IMG/VR virus record: IMGVR_UViG_3300032291_001290 | Coordinates: 37,417 to 101,416 of that record | Direction: 5' to 3' (one strand) | DNA from: a virus | DNA length: 64,000 nt | Part shown: positions 33,370-42,013 of the stretch, in pieces | How the letters are laid out: each line of letters starts with the position of its first letter | How positions within the stretch are numbered: position 1 is the stretch's first letter | Translations under genes and position numbers: made by a program | The notes under the pieces: generated by a model | Told to the model about the DNA's origin: nothing | The model's input: the letters and a program-made list of their open reading frames with translations, nothing else | Databases searched by the model: none

Positions 33370-35850
33370 ATGGCACAACCAATTTGGGATACTACAGCTG
33401 GAACTATTGGTACATTTCCCTATGGTATAAATGTATCTTTTCAGTTTTTAGCTTCACCTGTTTCTCCTGCTACTAATATTACGTATAGTTTACTTGCTGG
33501 TACTCTCCCTACTAATTTAGTAATTGATGTAAATGGATTATTGACTGGTATTCCAACTCTAGTCACACAAGATACAACTACATTATTTACTATTCGTGCT
33601 ACTGATAATTTAAACAACATACGTGATAGAACATTTAGTATAACAATTACAGGTACTGCGGTGCCGCAGTTTACTACACCTGCAGGTGTATTGTTAAGCA
33701 CACAAGATAGTGTATGGACTCAATTAAACATTGAATATTCTAATCCTGATATAACTAATCCTGTTGTAATTGCTTTACAAGAAGGTAGTCTTCCACCAGG
33801 TCTTGAATTGTCTCCTACAGGATTAATTCAAGGATATCCATTACCACCTACTATTAACGTTACTTTACCTTTAGTAACAACTATTGGTATTTCTACAGAA
33901 TCAACTACTGATCTTATTTACTGTCTAAATGTTGCTGGTATGACTCCGGGAAGACCGGTGACATTTACAGACACAATAGGTGACATTTCATCAGGAGTTA
34001 CTTATTATATTAAAACAGTTGATACAGTAGCAAATACTATTTCAATAAGTACTACACAAAACGGTGATACTTTTCCTGTTAGTGATTCTACCGGAGCGAT
34101 GACTGTTACATTGCCTGTAATTTCAGTTGGCCAACCTACTATCAGAACATTCAATTTTAAAGTTAGATTACTAAGCCCGTTAGGAGGAAATATAGGATCG
34201 TATTCAATTACAGTAATAAATCAAAACACACCTTCTTCACAAGGTGGTCCTGGAAATCCTCCTAATACTAGAACTCCTACTATTTTAAACACTAGACCTT
34301 TAACAATAGAAGTTAACCCAAGTGACGTTTATTATGGGTATTATATATTACCACCTGTGCCCCCTACACAAAACGCACAGATAGGATCGATACTAAGTAA
34401 TAACTATTTTGCCTTTAAGATACTAGGATATGATTTTGATAGTAATCCATTAGAGTATATATTTTCAAATTTACCTTCTTTCTTAACAGGTAATTCTGAA
34501 ACAGGATGGATAACTGGAACACCAGCTTTATCATTGCCTGGTATAAACAACTATAGTTTCAACGTAAGTGTACGTAAGCAAGGTAATCCTGCTATTTCTA
34601 CAACAAACTTTAATTTTGCATTTAATTTAAGTAAGGATGTTACTGGAGAAATTATATGGGTAACTCCTGCTGATTTGGGTACAGTTTATAACGGAACCAT
34701 AAGTACATTATTTGTTGAAGCAACATCTGACGTTACTTTAAATTATAGAGTTATATCAGGTTCTTTACCACCTAACTTAACATTACTTTCTAATGGACAG
34801 ATAACAGGCTTTGTCGCAGATCAACCAACAAATGAATTTTTAACAGTTGGCCAAAATACTGAATTTACTTTTACAATTGATGCATTCTCACCTGATTATA
34901 ATATAGTTTCATCATCTAAAACGTTTACTCTAAATGTATTACAGCAGTATGGACAACCTACTGATATTATGTACATTCAGGCTGCACCCAGCATACAAGA
35001 TCGACAAATATTAAATACATTGTTGGAAAACACTGAGTTGATACCCGATGAAGCACTTTATAGAGCAGACGATGTTTATTTTGGTAAAGCCACTAGTGTT
35101 ATATACGAACATGCATATGGTATATTTGCAAGTTCTATTCAAGATTATATTGCCGCAATACAAATAGAAAATCATTATTGGAGAAATATTACTTTAGGTG
35201 AATTAAAAACAGCAGTGGCAAAAAATGCTGCCGGTAACATAATTTATGAAGTAGTGTATAGTGAAGTTATTGATAATCTTGTAAACTCTCAAGGTGTTAG
35301 TATAGAGAAAAGCATATTTTGGCCTAGACCTATTAACTTATTTTTGGGACCTTGGTATACAAGTGTAACTAACATTTTTACTAGTTGGGATGTGGTATTA
35401 AATCAAGAATATTATACCAGTTTAACTCCTGGATTTGCAAGAACACTATATCCTAATAGTTTGTTTAATATGCGTACTCAAGTAGCAGACGTATTAGGTC
35501 AAGAACTTGACAGTACACTTTTACCATTATGGATGACAAGTCAACAAGAAAACGGTAGTACATTGGGATACACCCAAGCATGGGTAATCTGTTATACAAA
35601 GCCTGGAAAAGCAAATGAGATAAAAACCAATATTGAAACTAATTGGCCGTACACACTGAACCAAATTAACTTTCAAATTGATAGATTTAGTGTTAATAAG
35701 AGTGATACTTATAATTGGGACAATAATCTAAGTCCCCCTGCTTGGACTGGTTTACCTAGCGCAAATCCTGTGCCAGATCCGTTGAATAGTAAAGATTTTT
35801 ATGTGTTATTCCCAAGACAAACTATTTTACCAGACAATACACAATACTAA
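33370..35850 (+). CDS. Tail or baseplate protein with putative Ig-like (He_PIG) domains
   Basis: 826 residues from the ATG right after the lysin stop. At least four He_PIG/cadherin-type repeats are visible through the motif (S/A)G(S/T)LPxxLxxxxxGxxxGxP: TYSLLAGTLPTNLVIDVNGLLTGIP, LQEGSLPPGLELSPTGLIQGYP, SNLPSFLTGNSETGWITGTP and RVISGSLPPNLTLLSNGQITGF. The C-terminal ~280 residues (MYIQAAPSIQDRQILNTLLENTELIPDEALYRADDVYFGKA) form a different domain seen in long phage structural proteins. Ig-like domains on virions aid weak binding to cell surfaces. Precise location unknown. Confidence 0.8.
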   Translation: MAQPIWDTTAGTIGTFPYGINVSFQFLASPVSPATNITYSLLAGTLPTNLVIDVNGLLTGIPTLVTQDTTTLFTIRATDNLNNIRDRTFSITITGTAVPQFTTPAGVLLSTQDSVWTQLNIEYSNPDITNPVVIALQEGSLPPGLELSPTGLIQGYPLPPTINVTLPLVTTIGISTESTTDLIYCLNVAGMTPGRPVTFTDTIGDISSGVTYYIKTVDTVANTISISTTQNGDTFPVSDSTGAMTVTLPVISVGQPTIRTFNFKVRLLSPLGGNIGSYSITVINQNTPSSQGGPGNPPNTRTPTILNTRPLTIEVNPSDVYYGYYILPPVPPTQNAQIGSILSNNYFAFKILGYDFDSNPLEYIFSNLPSFLTGNSETGWITGTPALSLPGINNYSFNVSVRKQGNPAISTTNFNFAFNLSKDVTGEIIWVTPADLGTVYNGTISTLFVEATSDVTLNYRVISGSLPPNLTLLSNGQITGFVADQPTNEFLTVGQNTEFTFTIDAFSPDYNIVSSSKTFTLNVLQQYGQPTDIMYIQAAPSIQDRQILNTLLENTELIPDEALYRADDVYFGKATSVIYEHAYGIFASSIQDYIAAIQIENHYWRNITLGELKTAVAKNAAGNIIYEVVYSEVIDNLVNSQGVSIEKSIFWPRPINLFLGPWYTSVTNIFTSWDVVLNQEYYTSLTPGFARTLYPNSLFNMRTQVADVLGQELDSTLLPLWMTSQQENGSTLGYTQAWVICYTKPGKANEIKTNIETNWPYTLNQINFQIDRFSVNKSDTYNWDNNLSPPAWTGLPSANPVPDPLNSKDFYVLFPRQTILPDNTQY

Positions 35851-35853
35851 ATA
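35846..35853 (+). promoter_or_regulatory. Weak late promoter core (ACTAAATA)
   Basis: ACTAAATA over the preceding stop codon, 19 bases before the ATG at 35873. Two mismatches to the consensus; tentative. Confidence 0.35.
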
Positions 35854-35872
35854 TATATAACGGAATAAAACA

Positions 35873-37141
35873 ATGAGTACAATCAACACAAATGCAATTA
35901 ACGTAAATTACCCAATACCCGGTGTCAATAATAACAGCCAGGGGTTTAGAGATAATTTTGCCTCTATTAGAAACAATCTGAATGTTGCTGCCACAGAAAT
36001 CACAGACTTACAAAACAATGTGGTGGTAAAGCAAGCATTAGCAAACACTACTGTTAACAATGATATGGCTAATACTCTTATTAGCAATGCAAGCACACGT
36101 AGCTTTAGAGCAACCACTTATAATTTAGGCAATGCATTATCAGGAACCGTTTTAGTAGATGTTTCTTTAGGTGATGTACATTACGGTACTGTTGCCGGTA
36201 ATACTACTATTAACTTTGGTAGCTGGGCACCTACTGGAACACAAAGTAATGTTCAACTGCAATTAGCAGTTTCAAACTCAACTGCATTTGTAACTTTTTC
36301 AGGTAACGTAGTTGTAAATAATGATAGCGGTGCAACTACATTAGAAAATTATTCAAACGTAGCTGGATTCGTAACAGTGTCAGTACCATTTGGTGTTAGT
36401 CAATTAAATTATCAAATTAGTACTGTTGATTGCGGAAATACATTATATATTTCACCAATTAATAGACCCCGAGAAGCTACTCAAGTTCAACAACGATTAG
36501 TTCCTCCTACAGGATTTCAAGGTGATGTTTCTGGTACTATAGCAATAGATGCTTCATTTGATCAACTAGCTATTGCAAGTACAAATGCCGCTGATTATTT
36601 TACAACAGGAAATACTTATCAATTATATCCTGGATTACCAGTAGTGTTTACTGGTACAAGTTTTGAAGCAAACATTACTAGTGGTACAACATACTATGTA
36701 AGAAATGTGGTGTCAAGTTCAACATTTACTGTTGCAACTAGTTCTACATTAAGTGCTAACGTTAATCTAGCTGGTGGCACAGGCAACATGTATGCAAACC
36801 CAGTAGGATATTTATATATTTCTACTGATACGTATAATGCAACTGCATATAGCAAAAATGTAACTGCAACCACAGTAACTACTAACGCAGTTACTTTAAA
36901 CAACGTAACTAACCTAGTAGAAAATGCCCCAATTATTTTCACAGCAAATATTGGCGGTTTGTATTCAAACACGGTATATTACATAAAGAGTATTTCTAGC
37001 CCAAATATCACAGTTAGTCAAACCAGAACTAATGGGGTAGCTGATACTGCGGTTACTTTAAGTTCTAATAGTACTGCTACCACAGCGACTGCATATATAG
37101 GTTCTGACATTTGGAAAAGAATACCACTCAATTCTTGGTAA
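35873..37141 (+). CDS. Fibre-associated virion protein
   Basis: 422 residues. The start INVNYPIPGVNNNSQGFRDNFASIRNNLNVAATEITDLQNNVV is a helical head domain widespread in T4-like phage structural proteins, similar in style to the protein at 30005 (RTAFLKVQNNF). Downstream beta modules carry the repeat GLPVVFTGTSFEANITSGTTYYVRNV and APIIFTANIGGLYSNTVYYIKSI, related to modules at 9918. The C-terminus ends DIWKRIPLNSW, a typical fibre end. Probably part of the same distal tail complex. Confidence 0.75.
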   Translation: MSTINTNAINVNYPIPGVNNNSQGFRDNFASIRNNLNVAATEITDLQNNVVVKQALANTTVNNDMANTLISNASTRSFRATTYNLGNALSGTVLVDVSLGDVHYGTVAGNTTINFGSWAPTGTQSNVQLQLAVSNSTAFVTFSGNVVVNNDSGATTLENYSNVAGFVTVSVPFGVSQLNYQISTVDCGNTLYISPINRPREATQVQQRLVPPTGFQGDVSGTIAIDASFDQLAIASTNAADYFTTGNTYQLYPGLPVVFTGTSFEANITSGTTYYVRNVVSSSTFTVATSSTLSANVNLAGGTGNMYANPVGYLYISTDTYNATAYSKNVTATTVTTNAVTLNNVTNLVENAPIIFTANIGGLYSNTVYYIKSISSPNITVSQTRTNGVADTAVTLSSNSTATTATAYIGSDIWKRIPLNSW

Positions 37142-37147
37142 TAAATA
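37140..37147 (+). promoter_or_regulatory. Late promoter core (AATAAATA), leaderless arrangement
   Basis: AATAAATA overlapping the previous stop, then TCTGA and the ATG at 37153. Confidence 0.6.
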
Positions 37148-37152
37148 TCTGA

Positions 37153-37410
37153 ATGGAACATCCGTTCATCAATAACTTATCTGATAAAAGTTTGGAAGAA
37201 CTTCAAACTTCACTTTCAGATTTAACTACTAAACTTACCTTTGCACATCGTACGGGTAACAGTCCATTAATACATCAACTTCAAATGGTAATTGAAAGTT
37301 ACCATAAAGAATCACGCAAAAAAATGGATGAATTGTTTAGCAAACAAAATATACAAACTCAAGTAAACATACAACGAGAGGATCAAATTGGGAACAAGAA
37401 TAGAACGTGA
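37153..37410 (+). CDS. Small helical protein
   Basis: 85 residues, MEHPFINNLSDKSLEELQTSLSDLTTKLTFAHRTGNSPLIHQLQMVIESYHKESRKKMDELFSKQ. Two helices forming a probable helical hairpin; the pattern resembles small conserved proteins in T4-like phages of cyanobacteria but the function is unknown. Its end overlaps the next gene. Confidence 0.72.
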   Translation: MEHPFINNLSDKSLEELQTSLSDLTTKLTFAHRTGNSPLIHQLQMVIESYHKESRKKMDELFSKQNIQTQVNIQREDQIGNKNRT

Positions 37411-37981
37411 TTTTAGTTTTCAGGCTGCTGTTCATTTTGAAGGAAACTTTTTAATGAACATCTATGAAATTTCATTGGCAATGGAAGTTGAAACAATGTC
37501 AATCAGAGAGCAAAATATTGCAATGGATAGAATAATATATTTTCTATCAAATTGTTTATCAAATAGTGTATTTGTTCAGGATGCAGAAAAAAAGGCTATT
37601 GAAAAATATACTCAAGCAGATATTAAGATATGTACTTTACCCGAAGAACCATATGATCAAATTTTAGCAATATTATTATTGTTAAAATTAAATGCCATTG
37701 TTGAAGGTAGATTAGAAATAACTGACATAGTGTTTCGGTCAGAGTTAAGTGATGATGTTAGATTTATATATGATATAGAGAGTGCTTCACATAATCCTTT
37801 TGGTAATAAGGGATGGTGGTTAGAATCTTCAACCTCAATTACTGATATTCCTAAAATAAGCAAAAAAGAAAAAATTGTTAAATTGGTAAAAAATAGTGAT
37901 TGGTTTGGATGCGGACTAGATTGGGAAGAAAAATCTAACAAATCATCCGAAATACTGTTTACCACGGAAGCTGAAAAATAA
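37388..37981 (+). CDS. Hypothetical protein
   Basis: 197 residues if the TTG at 37388 is used (23-base overlap with the previous gene); the first ATG is at 37454. I prefer the longer form because the added part, RDFSFQAAVHFEGNF, has ordered-protein character. Helical N-terminal half (MNIYEISLAMEVETMSIREQNIAMDRIIYFLSNCL) and a C-terminal GWWLESSTSITD / WFGCGLDWEE region with conserved-looking Trp and Cys. No family recognised. Confidence 0.65.
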   Translation: MGTRIERDFSFQAAVHFEGNFLMNIYEISLAMEVETMSIREQNIAMDRIIYFLSNCLSNSVFVQDAEKKAIEKYTQADIKICTLPEEPYDQILAILLLLKLNAIVEGRLEITDIVFRSELSDDVRFIYDIESASHNPFGNKGWWLESSTSITDIPKISKKEKIVKLVKNSDWFGCGLDWEEKSNKSSEILFTTEAEK

Positions 37982-37989
37982 CCATATTA

Positions 37990-38019
37990 GTTGATTTTTA
38001 AAATCAACTATGTCATAAT
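37990..38019 (+). promoter_or_regulatory. Sigma-70-type promoter with palindrome over the -35
   Basis: TTGATT (37991-37996), 17 bases, CATAAT (38014-38019). A perfect 19-bp palindrome GTTGATTTTTAAAATCAAC (37990-38008) covers the -35 box. Predicted start is at or next to the ATG at 38025. Confidence 0.65.
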
Positions 38020-38024
38020 GTTGT

Positions 38025-38534
38025 ATGCGTACTGATATATACGGACAACCTATACTTAGTGAAAATGACTTATGTGATTTATATTTGCGTGATCCTACAC
38101 ACAATATAAAACAAGTTTATACTGAAAAGTTAATTAACCTTGACAATATACTATATTCAATTGAAGATTTACCAAAACTCATTGAATATGTTAATCCCAA
38201 TATCTCAATAGAAGAATTTGATGAAAAGAATCAAGCTAATTGGCAAATGCCCAAAGAATATTTAGAAATGGATATTGCTAAATTTGTTTTGGATCAATGC
38301 ACCAATGAAGCAGAACTACAAAGAGCAGGTGAAGAATTATTGATGTTCCACGAAAGAAATATGTTTATATTATTACAATACTTAAAGTATCTAGTTGATA
38401 CTATGCGTAGTAATAATATTTTATGGGGTGTGGGTAGAGGTAGTAGTGTAGCAAGTTTTGTATTGTTTCTAATTGGGATTCACAGAATAAATAGTTTATA
38501 TTACGACTTGTCTATTGATGAGTTTTTAAAATAA
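38025..38534 (+). CDS. Small DnaE (DNA polymerase III alpha)-like protein
   Basis: 169 residues. The last ~40 residues, NNILWGVGRGSSVASFVLFLIGIHRINSLYYDLSIDEFLK, match the conserved DnaE/PolC motif at the start of the polymerase palm (G-V-G-x-G-R-G-S-A-x-G-S-L-V-x-Y-x-L-x-I-x-x-I-x-P-L-x-Y-x-L-x-F-E-R-F-L-N). The preceding helices (AELQRAGEELLMFHERNMFILLQYLKYLVDTMRS) also agree. The catalytic aspartates of the palm lie further on in DnaE and are absent, so it cannot be a polymerase. It may bind the host replisome or DNA, or be a relic. Own sigma-70 promoter with an operator-like palindrome suggests early expression. Confidence 0.75.
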   Translation: MRTDIYGQPILSENDLCDLYLRDPTHNIKQVYTEKLINLDNILYSIEDLPKLIEYVNPNISIEEFDEKNQANWQMPKEYLEMDIAKFVLDQCTNEAELQRAGEELLMFHERNMFILLQYLKYLVDTMRSNNILWGVGRGSSVASFVLFLIGIHRINSLYYDLSIDEFLK

Positions 38535-38545
38535 GGAAAAATTAT

Positions 38546-38905
38546 ATGTCTATATATAGAACAGCAATGGGTAAAAGTGTTGATATGAATGCATTACGTA
38601 CAAAAAATGAAAAAACTAGAGCCGTAGGTAATGTAAAGAATCTTAACGCACGTGGTGATACTATCGATGCATTTGGGCGAGTTACACAAGCCGTAACTAA
38701 TAAAGTGAGTGATTCTTATTCCAAAACAGTAGGTAATCGTTCAGCCCAAGTAACAAAAAAACCACAACCAAGAATTCAACCTGATAAACCTAAACTTGAT
38801 TTAGCTGAATTGACTCCAGCAGAAATTGAATTAGAAGAATCACTTGAAGATGATTTAGAAATTGAAAAAATTAAAGCACAGGAAATAAAGAAAGGTAAGA
38901 AATGA
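38546..38905 (+). CDS. Conserved phage protein of unknown function
   Basis: 119 residues. SIYRTAMGKSVDMNALRTKNEKTRAVGNVKNLNARGDTID at the start is the kind of motif shared by T4-like phages; the C-terminal half is charged and helical (AEIELEESLEDDLEIEKIKAQEIKKGKK). Ribosome site AAGGAAAAATTAT. Its stop overlaps the start of the GroES-like gene (ATGA), so the two are coupled. It could be a small virion protein or chaperonin partner. Confidence 0.72.
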   Translation: MSIYRTAMGKSVDMNALRTKNEKTRAVGNVKNLNARGDTIDAFGRVTQAVTNKVSDSYSKTVGNRSAQVTKKPQPRIQPDKPKLDLAELTPAEIELEESLEDDLEIEKIKAQEIKKGKK

Positions 38906-39273
38906 AAAAGGCATTTGAGCCACATAAAATTACTAAAGCTAATTTTAAACCCATAGGATCGCACGTAATTGTATGCGATATGTCATTTGATGTTCGTATC
39001 ACCAATGGTGGCATTCTGTTACCAAATGATGATATGAAGTCAGCAGGTATTCGCCCACGTTGGGGAAAAATCTATGCAGTAGGACCTGATCAAAAAGACC
39101 CTGAATTAGTAGAGGGTAAGTGGATTATGATTAGTCACGGACGATGGACTCGCGGTGTTGATATTATAGACGAAGAGGGCGAAAAAACCATACGCCGTGT
39201 TGATATTAATGATATACTACTGGTGTCAGATGAATACGTCAATGACATGACATTTAGTGATAAGGTTTATTAA
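38902..39273 (+). CDS. GroES-like co-chaperonin (gp31-type)
   Basis: 123 residues. Phage co-chaperonins such as T4 gp31 replace GroES on host GroEL and enlarge the folding cage for the capsid protein. The pattern fits: ANFKPIGSHVIVCDMSFDVRITNGGILLPNDD (the GroES core strand and mobile loop, GGILLP in place of GGIVL), RWGKIYAVGPDQKDPELVEGKWIMISHGRWTRGVDI, and RVDINDILLVSDE at the end. The distance between the loop and the rest is as in GroES. Whether it acts on the host chaperonin for the phage capsid is inferred from gp31. Confidence 0.8.
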   Translation: MKKAFEPHKITKANFKPIGSHVIVCDMSFDVRITNGGILLPNDDMKSAGIRPRWGKIYAVGPDQKDPELVEGKWIMISHGRWTRGVDIIDEEGEKTIRRVDINDILLVSDEYVNDMTFSDKVY

Positions 39274-40070
39274 TGCCAGTGTTGGGCGTTTGCGGTGATA
39301 GTTATATGGCTGCAACTATCAATGGTTGGCGAAGTGATATAAAAGATAGTGCGGGAAAACACTTTACAGAATTACTTGCAAAAAAAATTGGATATGATTA
39401 TTTTACATTAGCCCGAGGAGCGTGTAGTAATACTGCCATAAGATTGCAAATTGATGAAATGATCAAACAAAAAGTTGATTTAGTAATCATAGGTGCGACC
39501 TCTCCTAACAGAATGGAATTTCCTAAATTGGGGGGGAAATATGATAAATGCGATGGGATATATAATTTAGATTATAGTATTGATACGTACCCTGATAGAA
39601 GTTGCCAAAATAAAGATTTTAAACATAATACGGTTAGTGAGACATTCACTAACATTTTAACAAGTGATGTTCCATTTTATAAAAAAATAATTAACCCAGA
39701 CTCTATATCTGCAAGACCCAATGTAAGTGATGAACAAGCCAAAGCACTTGAATATTATATTGATTACCTGTATGATGTAGATTACAAGAAACACATGGAT
39801 TCATTTATTCTTCATAGCGGTTACAAAGCACTTGAGGATAGTAATATTCCATTTGTTATGATTTTTTTTGACAGAGAAATAGCTATCAATGGTTTTTCAA
39901 TTGAAAATAATTACAGAATAATAAATAACGGTGATAAATTAAATCCATGGACATGGGATCAAAATAATACTACGAGAAGATGGCATACAACTGACAAAGC
40001 ACAAGAAGAAGGTGCAGAGATGTGGTATAATTATCTGTTAAAACACAATTTAATTAAGGAACAAATATGA
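39273..40070 (+). CDS. SGNH hydrolase-like protein
   Basis: 265 residues. The start VLGVCGDSYMAATINGWRSD is block I of the SGNH family with a true G-D-S (residues 8-10); the ARGACSNTAIRLQID stretch contains the block II Gly and Asn, and LVIIGATSPNRMEF the block III strand. A C-terminal His (WHTTDKAQEEGAEMWYNYL) could be the catalytic base of D-x-x-H. More complete than the related protein at 5497. The family hydrolyses esters on polysaccharides and lipids; here a role in modifying surface glycans is possible. Its ATG overlaps the previous stop (TAATG). Confidence 0.7.
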   Translation: MPVLGVCGDSYMAATINGWRSDIKDSAGKHFTELLAKKIGYDYFTLARGACSNTAIRLQIDEMIKQKVDLVIIGATSPNRMEFPKLGGKYDKCDGIYNLDYSIDTYPDRSCQNKDFKHNTVSETFTNILTSDVPFYKKIINPDSISARPNVSDEQAKALEYYIDYLYDVDYKKHMDSFILHSGYKALEDSNIPFVMIFFDREIAINGFSIENNYRIINNGDKLNPWTWDQNNTTRRWHTTDKAQEEGAEMWYNYLLKHNLIKEQI

Positions 40071-40390
40071 AATGGTTTAATAAATGGTTTGCTAACAAAT
40101 GCAGACAAGCGTGGGAAGATGCGAATCAACCACAAGAAGACATCGCGGTGAATTCAGTTACTTCTGCTAAAGTTCGTAGGGGAATAGCAACAGCAACGGG
40201 TCCTACTGAATTGCATAGCCGAGGAGTAACATTCACCTTGTATAAAGCAAATGGTGGACATGTTGTTGAACTACGTGACTATGATCCTCAAACAGATAGA
40301 AATACAAATTCATTGCATCTTGTTCCCAGTGACAAAGACATGGGTGAAGCACTAAATCATATTATTACATATGAAGCATTAAAACGATAA
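40067..40390 (+). CDS. Small conserved phage protein
   Basis: 107 residues. MKWFNKWFANKCRQAWEDANQPQ is an amphipathic basic N-terminal helix; the second half, GVTFTLYKANGGHVVELRDYDPQTDRNTNSLHLVPSDKDMGEALNHIITYE, is a compact beta-sheet followed by a helix. The same architecture is frequent in T4-like phages of cyanobacteria. Function unknown. Start overlaps the previous stop (ATGA). Confidence 0.75.
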   Translation: MKWFNKWFANKCRQAWEDANQPQEDIAVNSVTSAKVRRGIATATGPTELHSRGVTFTLYKANGGHVVELRDYDPQTDRNTNSLHLVPSDKDMGEALNHIITYEALKR

Positions 40391-40400
40391 GGAGAAAATT

Positions 40401-41090
40401 ATGCATTCTACAATTTTTGAAACAGCACCAACATATAGAAGTGCCGAAGAAATTAATTCAGCAATGGGTCGTGTCTATGGACATATGAGTTTAGCAGTTA
40501 TTGTGTCCATGCTAGTTAGTTACTGGGTAGGAACTACACCAGAATTATTGCAGTTCTTTTTTACCGGTATAACAAAATGGATTGTAATTTTTGCGCCGTT
40601 ATTAGCAATATTTGGCATTTCTGCGGTACTAGCTAACAATCCTAGTAAAGGTATAGCACAATTATGCTTGCATAGTTTTGCGGCATTAATGGGATTAAGT
40701 TTTGCTACAATCTTTGCTATATTCACAATGGGCAGTATTGTGTCAGCTTTTATGGGTGCGGCAATACTATTTGGAGTTATGAGTTTTTATGGTTACTTTA
40801 CTAAGCGTAGTTTAGATAGTATGGGCAAATTTATGTTTGTTGGCTTGATTGCAATCGTGATTGCTAGTATAATCAACATCTTTATAGGATCAACTGTGAT
40901 GCAAATGGTAATTTCAGCATTAGCTATCATTATCTTTTTGGGATTAACTGCATATGATACACAGAAGATACGTGAAGAACTAAGTGAAGATACTGCACCA
41001 GCCGCAGAAGTCAGTGGTGCATTAACTCTATATATGGATTTTATTAACTTGTTTATTAACTTACTACAAATATTCGGCGACCGTAAATGA
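40401..41090 (+). CDS. Bax inhibitor-1 / TMBIM family membrane protein (YccA/YbhL-like)
   Basis: 229 residues with seven hydrophobic segments: ~30-44, 60-80, 88-108, 112-133, 143-163, 167-186 and 205-222. Family marks: GRVYGHMSLAVIVS at the start, ALMGLSFATIFAIFTMGSIVSAFMGAAILFGVMSFYGYFTKRSLDSMGKFM, and the C-terminal GLTAYDTQKIREEL...YMDFINLFINLLQIFGDR with the conserved Asp residues of the pH/Ca sensor. Bacterial members sit in the inner membrane; YccA inhibits FtsH, and others leak calcium. The stop overlaps the start of clamp loader gp44. A role in protecting membrane or phage proteins from FtsH is inference. Confidence 0.9.
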   Translation: MHSTIFETAPTYRSAEEINSAMGRVYGHMSLAVIVSMLVSYWVGTTPELLQFFFTGITKWIVIFAPLLAIFGISAVLANNPSKGIAQLCLHSFAALMGLSFATIFAIFTMGSIVSAFMGAAILFGVMSFYGYFTKRSLDSMGKFMFVGLIAIVIASIINIFIGSTVMQMVISALAIIIFLGLTAYDTQKIREELSEDTAPAAEVSGALTLYMDFINLFINLLQIFGDRK

Positions 41091-42013
41091 AAAATCAACT
41101 TTGGGTAGAAAAGTATCGTCCTAGTTCAATCAATGATTATGTATTCGTTGATGAACGGCAAAAGCAACAAGTAGAAGGTTGGATCAAAGATGGTTCTATT
41201 CCTCACTTGTTATTCTCAGGTGATCCGGGTACAGGTAAAACTACACTTGCAAAAGTCTTAATCAAAGAGTTGGGCGTAGAAGATTATGATGTAATGGAAA
41301 TCAATGCAAGTCGTGAAAACGGCGTTGCGATTGTTAGAGAAAAAATCAATGGCTTTGCACAAACAATGCCCTTTGGTAAATTCAAAGTAATTCTGTTAGA
41401 TGAAGCAGATTACACTTCATCGGAATTTCAAGCGGCATTACGTAATGATATGGAAGCATATGCACAAACTGTTCGTTTTATCTTAACATGTAATTACGAG
41501 CATAAAATTATCCCTGCATTGCGAGAAAGTCGTTGTCATAAATTTCACATTGCAAAGCCAGATCGTACAGAATTTACTGCACGTGCGGCTACTGTATTAG
41601 TAAGCGAAAATGTAGAATTTGATTTAGATAATTTAGACAGCTATGTGCGTGTAAGTTATCCAGACTTGCGTAAATGTCTGAATCAGTTACAAGTAAATAG
41701 CAGTACTGGCAAGTTGTTGGCACCACAAGCAGAAGGAAATAGCGAACATGAGTTGTTGTTGGAAGCAACAGCCCTATTTAAGTCTGGTAAAATACTTGAG
41801 GGTCGCCAACAATTAATGCAGTATATCGCACTCTATCCTACACGTATTGAAGATACATACAAATGGATGTATGACAATCTAGATTTGTGGGGTAAGACGC
41901 AAGAGAAACGTGATGCAAGTATTATCGTTATTCGTAACGGTCTTGCAAACTTGCCATTAGTTGGTATCCCTGAGATATCAATGGCAGCAACATTAGTAGA
42001 ACTAACAACATGA
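41087..42013 (+). CDS. 44: Sliding clamp loader large subunit (T4 gp44-like AAA+ ATPase)
   Basis: 308 residues (T4: 319). Loads the sliding clamp (gp45) onto primed DNA with gp62. WVEKYRPSSINDYV, Walker A GDPGTGKTT (residues 45-53), Walker B VILLDEADY, sensor 1 FILTCNYEHKI and the arginine-finger S-R-C motif in LRESRCHKF are all present, followed by the collar domain. The small subunit gp62 is not evident in the next genes. Coupled to the Bax-inhibitor gene by an ATGA overlap. Confidence 0.95.
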   Translation: MKNQLWVEKYRPSSINDYVFVDERQKQQVEGWIKDGSIPHLLFSGDPGTGKTTLAKVLIKELGVEDYDVMEINASRENGVAIVREKINGFAQTMPFGKFKVILLDEADYTSSEFQAALRNDMEAYAQTVRFILTCNYEHKIIPALRESRCHKFHIAKPDRTEFTARAATVLVSENVEFDLDNLDSYVRVSYPDLRKCLNQLQVNSSTGKLLAPQAEGNSEHELLLEATALFKSGKILEGRQQLMQYIALYPTRIEDTYKWMYDNLDLWGKTQEKRDASIIVIRNGLANLPLVGIPEISMAATLVELTT

